Shown here piece by piece: positions 10,236-21,364 of a DNA stretch of 64,000 bases (the stretch's first letter is position 1; each line of letters begins with the position of its first letter). Source of the stretch: Peronospora farinosa. Lineage: Eukaryota; Oomycota; Peronosporomycetes; Peronosporales; Peronosporaceae. A program made the position numbers and the translations under genes. The notes beneath the pieces were generated by a model that saw only the letters and a program-made list of their open reading frames with translations, was not told where the DNA came from and ran no database searches. The DNA is taken from positions 434,001 to 498,000 of the forward strand of contig CANTFK010000182.1 in NCBI GenBank assembly GCA_947646735.1. The letters run 5' to 3'.

Positions 10236-11585
10236 CTACAACAAGTTGAACCTCGGCGAACCATTCTTCTCTCGAGCAGCTAGAAAGCGAGAGATTTGCT
10301 GTGCCATCAACTGCGACGGATACTCAATTAGGTAGTACGACGTGGTTGCAAGCGCAATGACCAAAAATAACTGAGAAAACAGGCGATCAAAGTAGTAGGG
10401 CTGGTGCCAAATCGATGGAGTCTCGACGATAAATGTGTGTAGTAGATAGATCGAGAAGCTGATCTTGCCCCAATATCGAAGGACGCTCCACTCGAACATA
10501 GTGGAGACACATGACGGATGAATGATCTCGATTACGATAATCAATGCCATGAAGACGCTTGAAAAAGGAAACCCTTCGGCCGGCGGTGCAGGATTCTTAA
10601 TGACCCAGTCAAAGAGCAGACCTCGGAAACAGACACTCAGCAATAAGGCAATAATAAGTCCCTCAACAGCGCGTAAAAGCAGCGTGTGCCACCAACGGAA
10701 CTGGAACCCCGTCTTCTTGATGAGCATATCGAGTTTTACGTACACGACGGCAGCCAGTGACCCCAGCATGAATGTATGAAGGTGGAGAATAAAAGGTGTG
10801 TGACTTCCCCTGACCAATGTCCATCCTTCGTGCACGATCCACCCCATTAACGGTAACGCTCCAACCCACCAATACCGACGCATGCCGATGGCAACTAACA
10901 CGAATCCTGGAATGATAAAGTAGTATTCAATTTCCAGCGGCAATGTCCAAAACACGTGATAACGATGATCATAGTCAAAAGTAAGCGCCTTGAATAGATT
11001 AAACGGGCCACGACCTCCAACATAATAGCGTCTCTGGTTCTCGGGCGACATGAAGTAAAGCACGAATACGGTCGCAGCAAAAAGCGGGTAAACCCGAAAA
11101 AATCGTTTCTGCAAGTAGTCGACGAGTGTGAACGCCCACGTTCGGACATTAGCACCTTCAGCGATTAACTTTAAGCTCTTTCTCATGAATAGCCATGTAA
11201 GCAAGAATGACGATAGAATAAAAAATGCATCCACAGCGACCGAGCCGAGATGGAGTTTTGGAAAAAATCCCCCAGTGTGTTGAACAACCACCAGCATTGC
11301 TGCAAGTCCGCGAATACCATCAAGAAACAAAACCTTGGCTGGTGGTGGTAGTGATGTTGTCGCATTGAGTTTCTCGTTCAATGGATTTGGGCTGTTAATG
11401 GATTGTTCAACGACGATCTGACTCTCTGAGGCAGACGATGATGTCAAAGTATCTTCATCCGAGAGCTCAATTACTTGTAGTTCGACTGTTTTTCTAAAGC
11501 TTTTTGTATCTCCTTCGTAACTGCTTGTACGAGGTCTTTGGTGACTCTTTTCAAATACATTGTCATTTTCTGTGTCCTGCAGCAT
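10236..11585 (-). CDS. acyltransferase-3 family integral membrane protein
   Basis: The predicted protein has 449 residues when started at the ATG at 11585. An in-frame ATG at 11702 would add a 39-residue extension that looks less protein-like. A hydrophilic, Ser/Glu-rich N-terminus of about 85 residues precedes the membrane domain. That domain begins with the family signature 'FLDGIRGLAAMLVVVQHTGG', where the histidine is the expected catalytic residue. It continues through about ten helices, with 'VDAFFILSSFLLTWLF', 'RFFRVYPLF', 'VFWTLPLEIEYYFIIP' and a C-terminal 'YWGKISFSIYLLHTFIVE' and 'LIEYPSQ'. These match the acyltransferase-3 (OafA/NRF-6-like) family, which O-acylates sugars or lipids. 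The substrate cannot be read. The gene has no introns and stands alone. Confidence 0.88.
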   Translation of the reverse strand: MLQDTENDNVFEKSHQRPRTSSYEGDTKSFRKTVELQVIELSDEDTLTSSSASESQIVVEQSINSPNPLNEKLNATTSLPPPAKVLFLDGIRGLAAMLVVVQHTGGFFPKLHLGSVAVDAFFILSSFLLTWLFMRKSLKLIAEGANVRTWAFTLVDYLQKRFFRVYPLFAATVFVLYFMSPENQRRYYVGGRGPFNLFKALTFDYDHRYHVFWTLPLEIEYYFIIPGFVLVAIGMRRYWWVGALPLMGWIVHEGWTLVRGSHTPFILHLHTFMLGSLAAVVYVKLDMLIKKTGFQFRWWHTLLLRAVEGLIIALLLSVCFRGLLFDWVIKNPAPPAEGFPFSSVFMALIIVIEIIHPSCVSTMFEWSVLRYWGKISFSIYLLHTFIVETPSIWHQPYYFDRLFSQLFLVIALATTSYYLIEYPSQLMAQQISRFLAAREKNGSPRFNLL

Positions 11586-11702
11586 CTTTTTCCTTCTCGT
11601 CACAATACGATGGAAAAGTGATGAAAAGACACTGTCTCTGTCAAAACAAAAATAAGAAATTGGGATGAATTTGAGAACATACGAAACACATGATGATCGC
11701 AA

Positions 11703-12186
11703 GACGACGCGATGGTTCGATTGATACGTACGTACCCATACGGTAAAGTCGCCTCTCTTTACTCGACCTCTTATCCTGCAACCACTAAAAGGCTGTCTGT
11801 CTCTCTCTTTACTTAGCCTCTCTTGTTACCGATCATTAGCAAAACAAAGACATTTTCACCAATCCTGCCAGCTTCTGGCTTCATTCTATTGAGACACGAG
11901 CCCTAATCCGTATCACAAAGATAGTACATGTAGAAAACGAGAGAAAAAGCTATCCTGGATACGTAACAGCCTGTTAAATCATTTGAAAAGACCATTTCTA
12001 AAGATCCAGGATGCATATATAGCAACGAGCATGATAGGGAACTTGTCGACCTCATTGATCTAGTTAAGCCTTTTTGCAGCATGAAAGAGATAATTAAACG
12101 TGAGCTGTACACGCGCGTAGAAAATAATTTGGTGCTAAGATTGTTAGACAGTAGACAAGTACACGAAGAAACTACTTAGAACTACT
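11703..12186. other. intergenic, nothing recognised
   Basis: Upstream of the acyltransferase gene and downstream of the first START gene. No gene, RNA or repeat signature was seen. Confidence 0.45.
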
Positions 12187-13371
12187 TTAGTATTCAGAAA
12201 CATTGCTCGTCTCTGAGGAGCAGTGTTTGTACGAGTGATTCTTCGACACTCCATTAGCTAAAGTTACTATCTGAGCTCTTGCTGCATCGGCTGCAGGTGC
12301 TCTGATAGCATCGTTTAGACACACCGCACAAAATGTGACCCCCCTCTGAGCCAACAACAGATCTGGAGTCACGAAACTCAGCTTCCTCTGGATCTTGCAG
12401 CCGTGACACACGTAACCGAAACAGAGTTTGCACGTTGCGTCAGACTTGCTGAAATCTCCAAATTTCCGGTTCGTGATTGGGGCATTGCAAGTTATGCAGA
12501 CGTGTTCTCGGTTAGGCGTGCCCAATTCCTTTGCTTCTGAGTAGCGCATCTCCAGTGTGTGCTGCAACTTCTTCATCTGGCCACAGTGAGCGTACTTCAA
12601 CGTCGACAGCAATGCGTTAGTCATTGTAGGAACAACTAGCATGCGGGTTATGCCATAACCCGGATCCATCAAACCAGTCACGAAGATGTCACTGACATTT
12701 GGTCGAAGTTGGCGAAAGAAGCCGCAGATGGACAGGTTTGCACGAACTCGATTTGGCAGTTTGTGTGTCTCTGGGAAATCAACCGAGTGCAAGATATGAT
12801 ACCCCACTTTCTCGCCGCTAGCAAGATGCGCAAAGCCTGTAGCCTCAACGTAAATATAGTCGCGGTTTCTCACAATACCCATCGACTGGAGAGGGATATC
12901 CATTTCCATCCACTTGACGACAAGGGAGTTGAACGGGTTCTCTACTGTTGGGTCAACAATATTAGCAAGGACTGCAGCGCCACTCACGTCATCCACATAC
13001 GAAGCCTTGATCCGCATGATCTCGAGTGTCGGGTTTATCACACCGAACATCATGTCTTCCATTTCACCAATCGCAGTGCCGACGCAGAGCAACGATGGCA
13101 GATCCGACAGAGCCTCAGCAGTTTGATGATGTGGCATTCCATGGCGACTATGACCTGCCGTCTTTCCCTGGAAAACTCGGGCATTGTCTCGACTTTTGAC
13201 AAGTTTCCAGTGATTCTGGTCAATTTCACCTTTGTCGACCTCGATGAAATCTTCATATCGTGACAGATTCCAGGCAAGGACGGCACTGGAAATCTCGTGA
13301 AGGGTGTTAGTGTCAGAAGGTGTAAGAATCAACTCCGTAAACGGGTTGACGGTGAATCGGCCCTTTACCAT
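12187..13371 (-). CDS. START-domain protein with FYVE-like zinc finger (family member 1)
   Basis: A 394-residue intronless protein. It opens with the family leader 'MVKGRFTVNPFTELIL', then a START-like lipid-binding domain (about residues 45-275) with 'MRIKASYVDDVSGAAVL', 'VVKWMEMDIPL', 'RNRDYIYVEATGF' and 'VGYHILHSVDFP'. A linker 'CGQMKKLQHTLEMRY' joins it to a zinc finger (about 292-355) with four Cys pairs: 'CITC', 'CKLCFGYVCHGC' and 'CAVC'. The spacing is that of a FYVE finger, but the R(R/K)HHCR signature is missing, so phosphoinositide binding is uncertain. The tail is Ser-rich and ends in 'NVSEY', like member 3. START domains bind sterols, ceramides or phospholipids; the ligand here is unknown. 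It is closest to members 2 and 3 by leader and core motifs. Confidence 0.88.
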   Translation of the reverse strand: MVKGRFTVNPFTELILTPSDTNTLHEISSAVLAWNLSRYEDFIEVDKGEIDQNHWKLVKSRDNARVFQGKTAGHSRHGMPHHQTAEALSDLPSLLCVGTAIGEMEDMMFGVINPTLEIMRIKASYVDDVSGAAVLANIVDPTVENPFNSLVVKWMEMDIPLQSMGIVRNRDYIYVEATGFAHLASGEKVGYHILHSVDFPETHKLPNRVRANLSICGFFRQLRPNVSDIFVTGLMDPGYGITRMLVVPTMTNALLSTLKYAHCGQMKKLQHTLEMRYSEAKELGTPNREHVCITCNAPITNRKFGDFSKSDATCKLCFGYVCHGCKIQRKLSFVTPDLLLAQRGVTFCAVCLNDAIRAPAADAARAQIVTLANGVSKNHSYKHCSSETSNVSEY

Positions 13372-15390
13372 CTGCAGCTAAAGTTCTTTGGATTGCTGAA
13401 AGCGAAGCAAAATTCAAAGTGATCCTGACTTCTTCCTCGTTCCAAATGAAGACCAAGGTTGACGATGCGGCACATCCTGCTTCAATATTATCTAATGACT
13501 TGGGAGTTGACCATTCAACTAGGTTGTCCATTGTTGAACCAGTAGGCGTGTGACCTACATCGTCAGTCCCATACGAGTCTTTGGGGAAGGTGTTGAAGCT
13601 TCCACCGAAGTAAGGCTGAAACGATTGACGCCCTAGAAAATACGATTTAGCTGGTGAAACATGGAGTTGTAGTGAAGGGTGAGCTACTGGTACTGCACCG
13701 AATACTACATCCGATGTTTTCTGACTTGTGATATCCGCGATGTGACACAATACTCGGAATCCAGCCGGTGGCTACGGCTACGACATAGCCGTAGTCATCG
13801 TAGATCCATTTCAATGCCTTACGAGTTCATTTGATCCTGCCTTACGTGTCACTTTATGAATATATCACACTACTAGCCGGTGCGCCTCCTGCCGCTACAA
13901 TCGGATGGTCAAACCCTCACTCAATTGTTCCGGTCGTTGAATGGTTACATAGGTATAAACGTACTCACTTCTAGTAAGCTAACAAAAGGCATCGTGACAG
14001 CACCTGTATACTTCACCCAGCAGGGATACAGTCCGGTTTGATCCGCTGACTATGCTGAGGGTATAACTATTTTTTTGTGTATTTCTCGAAAGCACCAGCC
14101 TTTGTGAAGGTTGCAGGTGTAGTAATAACTTACACGAACCAGTTGAACAATTCGGCATTTCCTCTCCTGCAAACCCCCGAATATGTTTGTGATTTTCTCA
14201 GCATTCAAATAGCAGCTAAAGTTTTAGCGTTTGCGACAACGTTCAGCTCACTAATGTGCTTTAGCCCTAGCGTTACTCTCTGTAACGGACTTGCGAAGTA
14301 TTATTCATTCATTAGTGCTGTAAAGTGGCACTGAGGATGAAACGATGTAGTTCGTGAATGAGCTAAGACGGAAACATTAACGAAGGAAACACCCAAGCTG
14401 CAGGGGTGTAGGAATCGAACTTCTGTCACTTCACGCCCAGCCGAATGCTAGTAGAACTACAAATAATCTCTGCTATTCATTGAATCTGTCTCATTCTTCT
14501 TTTGCAGTAAGGCAATCATCGCATCTATACACACTTTGTCTTGTTGAACTACAAAGAGGAACGTCAAGTCGACCCGACATATCTACCCGGGTATTACTCA
14601 AAAAATAAACATGGTGTATCCTGGACAACATGCAGAACGGCAATAAACACCTTTGGTCAATCTAACCACGCTCTTTGAAAGCGACACGCTTTTTACCTGA
14701 CGTGACTCTTGGTGTTGGAGCCGCAAATGCTAACGCAGTGCTTGACAGAAGTAAAGTCTTAAGAGCAACACCATGAGGTTCACCATTTGCTCAGTCGCTG
14801 AACTAGATAAATGAGCTACATATTTCTGGAATTTAAGTCAAAGCATGTAAATAAATCAACGAATCTATCCAACTGCAAAGTGAGTTTTTAGTTACAAATT
14901 TGACCAGCATGTATAGAGGTCTCATTCCCGAAGAAGCTAAAGAAGCTCACGTTAATACATATACGTTTTGCTGTTTATTATTGTGTCAATTCATTTGCTA
15001 TCCGAGTTTATTTAACCCTATGTGCTAGAGCATGTCCCGCTGGTCGGACACGGAAGCAATAGTGGCCACTTTTTTAGTATTGGAAAACTTAGAACGCGTG
15101 GGTTCTTGTACGATTCCGACGCGGACGCCAAGGTGCGGTTCGTCGTCTCAATGGAACGAAATGTCAGGCAATGCAACATGATGATATAATGTGTGTTTAA
15201 GGTGGAGACTTGTGACAGACCGGCCGTAGCTGGCAGCGGAGCTAGAGTCTTAGCAAGAAAAATGGAGAATGAATAATGATTATAAGCAACAATGAGGTAG
15301 GGCAGTCTGGTGCAATCCTCATCTGACGCAATCATCTTCTGATGCAATCGAAAGGTTGTTCTCGCAGATCATTCAGAATGGCACCCACAT
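13372..15390. other. intergenic, no supported gene
   Basis: A minus-strand frame at 13313-13750 overlaps the promoter of START member 1 and has no recognisable domain. Near 14405-14470 the minus strand carries a perfect B-box-like 'gttcgattcc' in a tRNA-like context whose stems do not pair. I read it as a possible tRNA-derived relic, not a tRNA gene. The rest shows nothing. Confidence 0.45.
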
Positions 15391-15959
15391 TGTAACGGGG
15401 TTACACGGCGGTTGTAACATAATATTGAAAGAACATTACGGTTGACGTTTCTATATTGCATGTATTATGCATTCTTAATACCGATCATTTTTCAAAAGGG
15501 GTATTAAATATATGAGTGATAGTATAAGGTATTAGTTATACCTTATACTATCGGTATCGGTGTCATAATTGATACAGTAGTCAAAGTACAACAGACACTG
15601 ATAATTGAATGATTCCATATCCAGATACAAACAATGACATATTATAATTACTATAATAGTAGTTACTGTAGTGTAGAGTATTTAGAGTAGGATTATTTAC
15701 AATATCTTATCAGTTCTGATTTTGAGTTGAAGATCACAAGCCTCGATAGGACTTGTTCTCTTGTGCACTTCGTGCGTTGGTTCTGTGGACCTTTAAGCGT
15801 CTAGATTGTTCTTGCACTCTGTGCGTTGGTTATATGAACCTTAAGATATTGCTTGTAGATTAGAAGTTTCTCCTAGTTCCGTAGAACGGGTAGACTTCGT
15901 AGTCGTTTACTTATATCCTTAGAACTAAGTGGCTTATAGCCGAAACTATAATTAGTTCC
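15391..15959 (+). repeat. LTR copy, plus orientation, truncated at its 3' end
   Basis: Begins TGTAACGGGGTTACA, a palindromic LTR terminus. It matches the right-hand LTR until about 15959, then loses similarity about 65 bp before the expected LTR end, so the last part is missing. It contains an internal palindrome around 15518-15552 (two copies of 'atagtataaggtat' facing each other). Confidence 0.78.
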
Positions 15960-16162
15960 ATGTAAATAATTTGGCGCATAGTCTTGTACAGCCATTTACT
16001 AGCTGGATGTCCTAGACTTGCATGATACTAATGTACTAAGTCATCTTTGAGCGTGGATGGGATAATTACTCGTTTTTAGTATGTCACCAAAGTACATCCG
16101 AGAAGAGGAACAATCTGATAATCTGGGTTGTAATTGCCTGAAAGACATGCTGACTTGATTTG

Positions 16163-16393
16163 TTAAATTATCGGGTCTTTGTCTTGATGTTGCCTGATTA
16201 CAGGTCCATGCATTAGACACGGAGGTTCATCTGCGACAACACATAGCTCGTCAATTGATGTCACCTTGCTCTGCATAGTTTCATATTGCATTCTCAAGAA
16301 TGCGTCTGCTCCAATGTTTATATCTCCCTTGATGAAGTACATCGTCAGTTTATACTCGGGAATAAATTGAAGGATAAGCAATAGGGAGATCAT
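16163..16393 (-). pseudogene. gypsy pol fragment (end of RNase H)
   Basis: The frame contains 'YFIKGDINIGADAFLRM', which matches the RNase H/linker signature of Ty3/gypsy pol (usual form '...GxxNxxADALSR'). It is followed by a segment like the start of the integrase linker. No flanking RT is present. It lies between the truncated left LTR and the main gypsy copy, so it is probably a remnant of a third element. Confidence 0.6.
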
Positions 16394-16430
16394 TATTTAA
16401 GTACCAATAAAATGGTACCGGAAGAAGTCG

Positions 16431-16550
16431 ACCCGGTCCTTCATCCGAAGGCCCAGTCCATTATATGACGACCCGGTCCTTCATCCGAAGGCCCAGTCCA
16501 TTATATGACGACCCGGTCTCTCAACAAAAGACCCCGGTCCCTCATTGGTA
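16431..16550. repeat. 40-bp tandem repeat
   Basis: Two perfect 40-bp units (16431-16470 and 16471-16510), starting 'acccggtccttcatccgaag', are followed by a degenerate third unit. It is non-coding and lies inside retroelement debris, possibly in an untranslated or LTR-adjacent part. Confidence 0.9.
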
Positions 16551-17209
16551 GACCTAGGTTGTTCGTGGATAAGCCACTCCTGATTAGTCACCACAGGAAT
16601 AAGGTTTAGACAAGGATAGAGTTAAGGAGTTAAAAGGATAGGAATATATGAAATACTTCTTAATTTGCGATCTACGTGGCACGACTTCGTCGTCCTTAAA
16701 AATTACTTTAGCTACTCACCTATTCCAGGAAGGGACATATTTTGGCCCCCGTTGAAAACAGTCGTGTGGCTAAATTTAAGTGCGGGAAAATCTTCAGGAT
16801 ATATTTGGCCTGTGAGTTTGTTTGAGTAGCACACCCCACCCATGAACGTTATCGGAAGCGGTCTTCCTCACCTCACGGTCCGGAAACTAAGTAAAGGCTA
16901 CCCCTAAAGCAACAAAGACAAGGCCGAAGACGAAAAGCTCCTGAAGAATTTGGCTCTCAACCCATTCTCGATTAGGTCGATTGAGTTTTTACCTACCGGC
17001 CCACCGAGTATAGCAAATCCACTCGTAGCCCCCCCAGTTTTACCTCATTCAAAACAGATATCTACATCTTCTTTGCCCGCCAGCCGACGGGTACACAAGG
17101 TGAGAGAAGATCTAAACGCGGCATCAGGGCTTCTCCTCCAATAGTCGGCAGTCCGGCACGGTGAGTGATTTGGAGTCATATCATGCAATTTTAAGAATCC
17201 ACTCCACCA

Positions 17210-17430
17210 CAAAGTCACCCTGTTATAAGGAACTAGGAGGAACTTCTACTCGACAAGAAATATATTAAATTACAAAGAATGTACGCACAGAGTGCGAGAG
17301 CTAAAGCTATGCTTACGATTCAAGAAACAACGTACGAAGTGCACAAGAGAACAAGTCTAAAGACACTTGGGCTTCTATAACTCAGAACTGATAACTGATT
17401 TCATTCATGCATTAAGATATAACTTTATAA
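17210..17430 (-). repeat. diverged LTR-like segment downstream of gypsy pol
   Basis: Shares 'gcacaagagaacaagtc', 'cgcacagagtgc' and 'ggaactaggag' in the same order and orientation as the LTR at 21365-21999, but is clearly more diverged, and the LTR's outer part is not evident. It sits where the 3' LTR of the minus-strand gypsy copy should be. It may be that LTR, from a different subfamily, or an older remnant. Confidence 0.5.
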
Positions 17431-17779
17431 CTAACTCTAAGGTACCAGGCAAGCACGGGGTGCTACTGCCCCTTCCATGAAGGAATTTCCTATCTTGTAG
17501 TTCGCAGGCAAAACCGAAAATAAAGACGAAAGCAATTTTGTCCACTGGGCACATTATGTGCGGTGTTTGAGTAGCATGTGAACTCTTTGCGCAAGTGCCG
17601 ACGTGGCAGATGCTCTTCTCAAACGGAATATGCGTTACGATTACACTAAAGTAAAGGCCCGACACAAGTTAAAGTCACAACGAACGCAATATGCGTCTGC
17701 TACGCAGCACTCAATTGTTTCGACTACACCTGTAGCTGCGAGTTCACGACAAGCCGAGGCCGTGAGCTCGCCCACTTCC

Positions 17780-20700
17780 ACCCTTACTGGTTAAAAACGC
17801 CATCGCCAACAGGCTGGACCTGCGCACGACGTTCAAAAATGTCCACGGCGTACGGGCAATCCTGCCGTAAGAGAACCTCGAATTGCCATGAGTTCCACGA
17901 CTTGGGATATCCACGTCACTTCGCCAGATGCTGCTTTTGACCATGGATACGACGCTTCTGAAGAAGCCGTTCCACATGGAATTGAAGGTCCACCTGCTCA
18001 TCGAGCAATGCCGCCGTAGACCGGTGTATCGGCACAAGCTCATGCTGAGCTACTTCAGGAGATGAAATGTCTTCGTGAGACCTTGCATCAGATGCAGCCC
18101 CGCATCCAGTCGTTGGATCATAGCCGGACCCGAGTGGAGGGGCAGCTTGACCTCTATGTACAGATGATACGTCCTCCGACAGTGCCTGCGACCTCGGCGC
18201 AAGGGCCTTATCATTCACGTGGGACGGATCTCACTATGGCTTGAGTATGCCAACGTAAAACACAGGATGTGTACGCAATTTGCGCGGCAAATAAAGTGTA
18301 TACGCCAATCCTTTCTTGGCCACGACCGTAAAGGGTCCGATGAAACGTAGACCCAAATTTGTCTTAAGGAAAGTAGACACTACCTTAGTAGGTAGGTACT
18401 TAGCGTTTAGCAAGACTTGGTCTTCGACCTCATAATAATCAATACAACTTTTGCCTATAGAATCCGCATATTCCTTTTGTTTGTCTCGGCTATCAGCCAT
18501 TGCGTTTTGCACATGTCGTAAGATATTTAGTCGCGTTTCGAGAAACGCGTTCACCTGTTTCTTAACAGTAACAGGGCTGACATCAGCAAGTTGATCGGCA
18601 ACCTCTCCCCCACCAAGCCATGAACCACTGGGTGGTACCGTTAACGGAACGCGTGGGTTTTAGAGATCATTGACATAGAACGGAGTGTAGCCGGTAGAGG
18701 CGTGCACGGAGTTACTGAGTGCGAACTCAGCAACAGGGAGCATAGAGGTCCAACGGCAAGATGTATCAGCACAAACGCTGCGGAGGATATCCTAACGACG
18801 AGATTAACATGTTTAGTTTGACCATCGGTCTGCGGATGATCCGCTGTGGAAACGTCCAATCGAATGCCTAGCACCTGGAAGACGGACTTCCAAATTTACC
18901 CGTAAAACGAGAACCACGGCCAGAAAAAATTGCCACAGAAAAGCCATGTTAGCGAAACACTCGATCAATAAACATCTGCGCTGTGCCTTCACCATCAATC
19001 AAATCCGGCACAGCCGCTAAGTAATCCATCTTTTTCAAACGTTCAACAAAGACCACAATACCTGTGTTGCCGTGCGTATATTTCGGTAGGCCAAACACAA
19101 AATCCATACTAATGGATCTTAACATCCAGTGAGGACAGGCAAACTAGCCAAAGGAGCCGCCGAATGGGGTGAGCATTTCACCCGTTAAAACTTTACACTC
19201 GTACGCACATATGTGCTCACCCATTTATACAGTTTGGGCCACCACTAACGTTGACATACTGAACCATAGGTCTTTTCACGACCCAAATGACCACTGATGG
19301 CGGTGTCATGTGCCTCATAGAGAATTCGATACTTTAAGTCCTCATCATGAGGAAACACAATGCGCGGTGGATTCTTCGCATACTTACAATAGTACAACAT
19401 CCCCTGATCGAAAGGATATCGGCACGGATATCGATGAAGGCTCGCACGTAATCGTGCCGACAATTTAGTGTCCGAGTCTTTAAACTCCTCACTGCCAAGA
19501 GCATGTAGCAACGCTATACAGTGATCATCTTTAGCATACGCCGTACTAATGAGATCGGTGATCGAAGACGACAACGTTGTGACATGAGCATGCCATAGTA
19601 ATGTCGGCGTGATAACGCATCAGCCAAAGCATTTTGCTTTCCAGGCTTATACTTCACCTCGAAGCTATATATATATCAAAAGAATGAAAGCCATCAGGCC
19701 ATTCTCTGCGAGAGATGAGGTAACTGAGTCGTAGTGCGTAAAGGCGCAGGATCGGTAAAGTTCACAAAAGGCTTCGAGCCAAGAAGCTGAAATCTATATT
19801 TGACAAGAGCATACTTAATTGCAAGTATCTCTTTTCATGAACTGGATGGTTCTTTTCTGCAGCTTTCAGATGGCGAGGCTCGAAGACGAAAACACGCTCA
19901 CGCCCTTCATCGTCAGTTTGCAACAGAGCACTGCCAATGGAAAAATTCGACGCGTCCCATACGACGCTAAACGGTCGGTCAGGGTCTGGAAAAGCAAAAT
20001 AGGAGCTTGAAGAAGGCTAGCCTTCACCGCTTGAAAAGCGTCCTCGTTGTCGGCATGCCAACGCCGTTCCACATCCTTCTTTAGGAGATTGAATAATGGT
20101 CGAGCCATATTATCGTAATTATCGCTGTACTTATGCAAGTAATTGGCAAGGCCAAGCCACTTTCGTAAGTCCTTCTGGGACTGTGGAACGGGCCACTCAA
20201 TTATGGCTTTGACCTTAGAGGGGTCCGCTCTGAGGCCTCACTTCCCAATGAAGCACCCTAAAAATGGAATTTCTTCGGCAACGAAGATGCACTTATATGC
20301 ATTAGCATACAGGTTATTAGTGCGCATGCACTGGAGCACAGCTCTTAAAAAACCATATGGTTCTCAGTATCCGACAGCCCATGTTCAGCACGACTATGGT
20401 CAAAAATGTCATCGACATAAGTTTGTTCATGGCCTCGAGGGGGTCGAAACAAGTGCGTTACAAACTGTTACAACGTCTCCGGAGCATTCTACAGCCCCTG
20501 GGCATAACCAACCGCTCCCAGAGCATACCGCTCGGATTACTAATCGCGGTGAGCAGAATATTGATAGCTCGCATGAGCAATTGGTAATAACCATCGACTA
20601 AGTCGAGTGCACTGTACATGGTACAACCGATCATATTGTTTTGAAGAAAATCCTTTCTAGGAATTGTCGTCTGCGCAGGTATAGTGGCTGCATTGAGCTT

Positions 20701-21220
20701 ACTATAAGCATAAACAATATGCCACTTACCATTGGGTTTCTTGACACAAAAAGTAGGTGTCGAGTGAGGATATTTGCTCTCGCGCACCGTACCCGCCACG
20801 TACTTTGCACAAAAGAACTCATCAATGACGTCACACTATTCTTTCGGTAAAGGCCACTGCCGTATTACGCAGTATTTGGTTCCAGGAACGAAGTCAATCT
20901 CATGACGTACACCTCTATCAGGAGGTAGAAAAGACGGTGGATCATAGCACCCTACCTCCTGAAGTTCCTAAACAAAAATCTAGCAGGGATCCGAAGGTTT
21001 TTTCAAGATAGATGATCACTACATGCAGTAAGTGCCGCCTTTGTTTTTTAAGGACTACTGGGAGCTGACGTTTCCCCTGCCGTGCTCGCCTTTTGGCTGG
21101 AGCAGGGTTACAGCTCTGCCGATTCTGACGTTGCTTTCGCAACGGACAGCTAGGGCGGAGGTGCCTAGTGCTTCCGCACATGTAACATCTACGTATGTTA
21201 ATTGCTGCTCTGCAGCTTGA
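17780..21220 (-). pseudogene. decayed Ty3/gypsy chromovirus gag-pol
   Basis: Read on the minus strand from right to left the order is as follows. A gag zinc knuckle 'CYMCGSTRHLRPSC' (CX2CX4HX4C) lies near 21185. RT begins near 20800 ('SKYPHSTPTFCVKKPNGKWH', 'SALDLVDGYYQLL') with a 'TYVDD' box near 20420. RNase H begins at 20138 and the integrase zinc-binding region spans 19574-19245 ('LYEAHDTAISGHLGREKTYG'). The integrase core tail lies near 18870 ('ADHPQTDGQTKH'). The GPF/Y-type end runs 18554-18234, and a chromodomain-like segment starts at about 18010 ('FHVERLLQKRRIHGQ', then 'RGYPKSWNSW'). Frameshifts and stops, including a TGA where the chromodomain tryptophan should be, interrupt it throughout. 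Only about 150 bp separate the gag knuckle from the right LTR, so most of gag has been deleted. Confidence 0.85.
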
Positions 21221-21364
21221 AACTCAGCTTTCCCCCCTTTAGCATGGCTGGGATGTGTGTTCGACCCAGTCGTTGCGCCTCAGAAAGGTGATTTTGATTC
21301 TCCATCCTCACAGAGGGTCCGTCTTAGAGACTCAGGTGTAGGAGTGACTACAAGTGCTACCAAG

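Noticed and set aside
13313..13750. 145-codon minus-strand frame upstream of START member 1
   Set aside because: It overlaps the START gene's start in another frame and has no recognisable family; could not be supported.
17603..18244. Apparent plus-strand gag-like frames
   Set aside because: The minus strand of the same DNA encodes the chromodomain and C-terminal integrase of the gypsy element, so the plus frames are antisense shadows.
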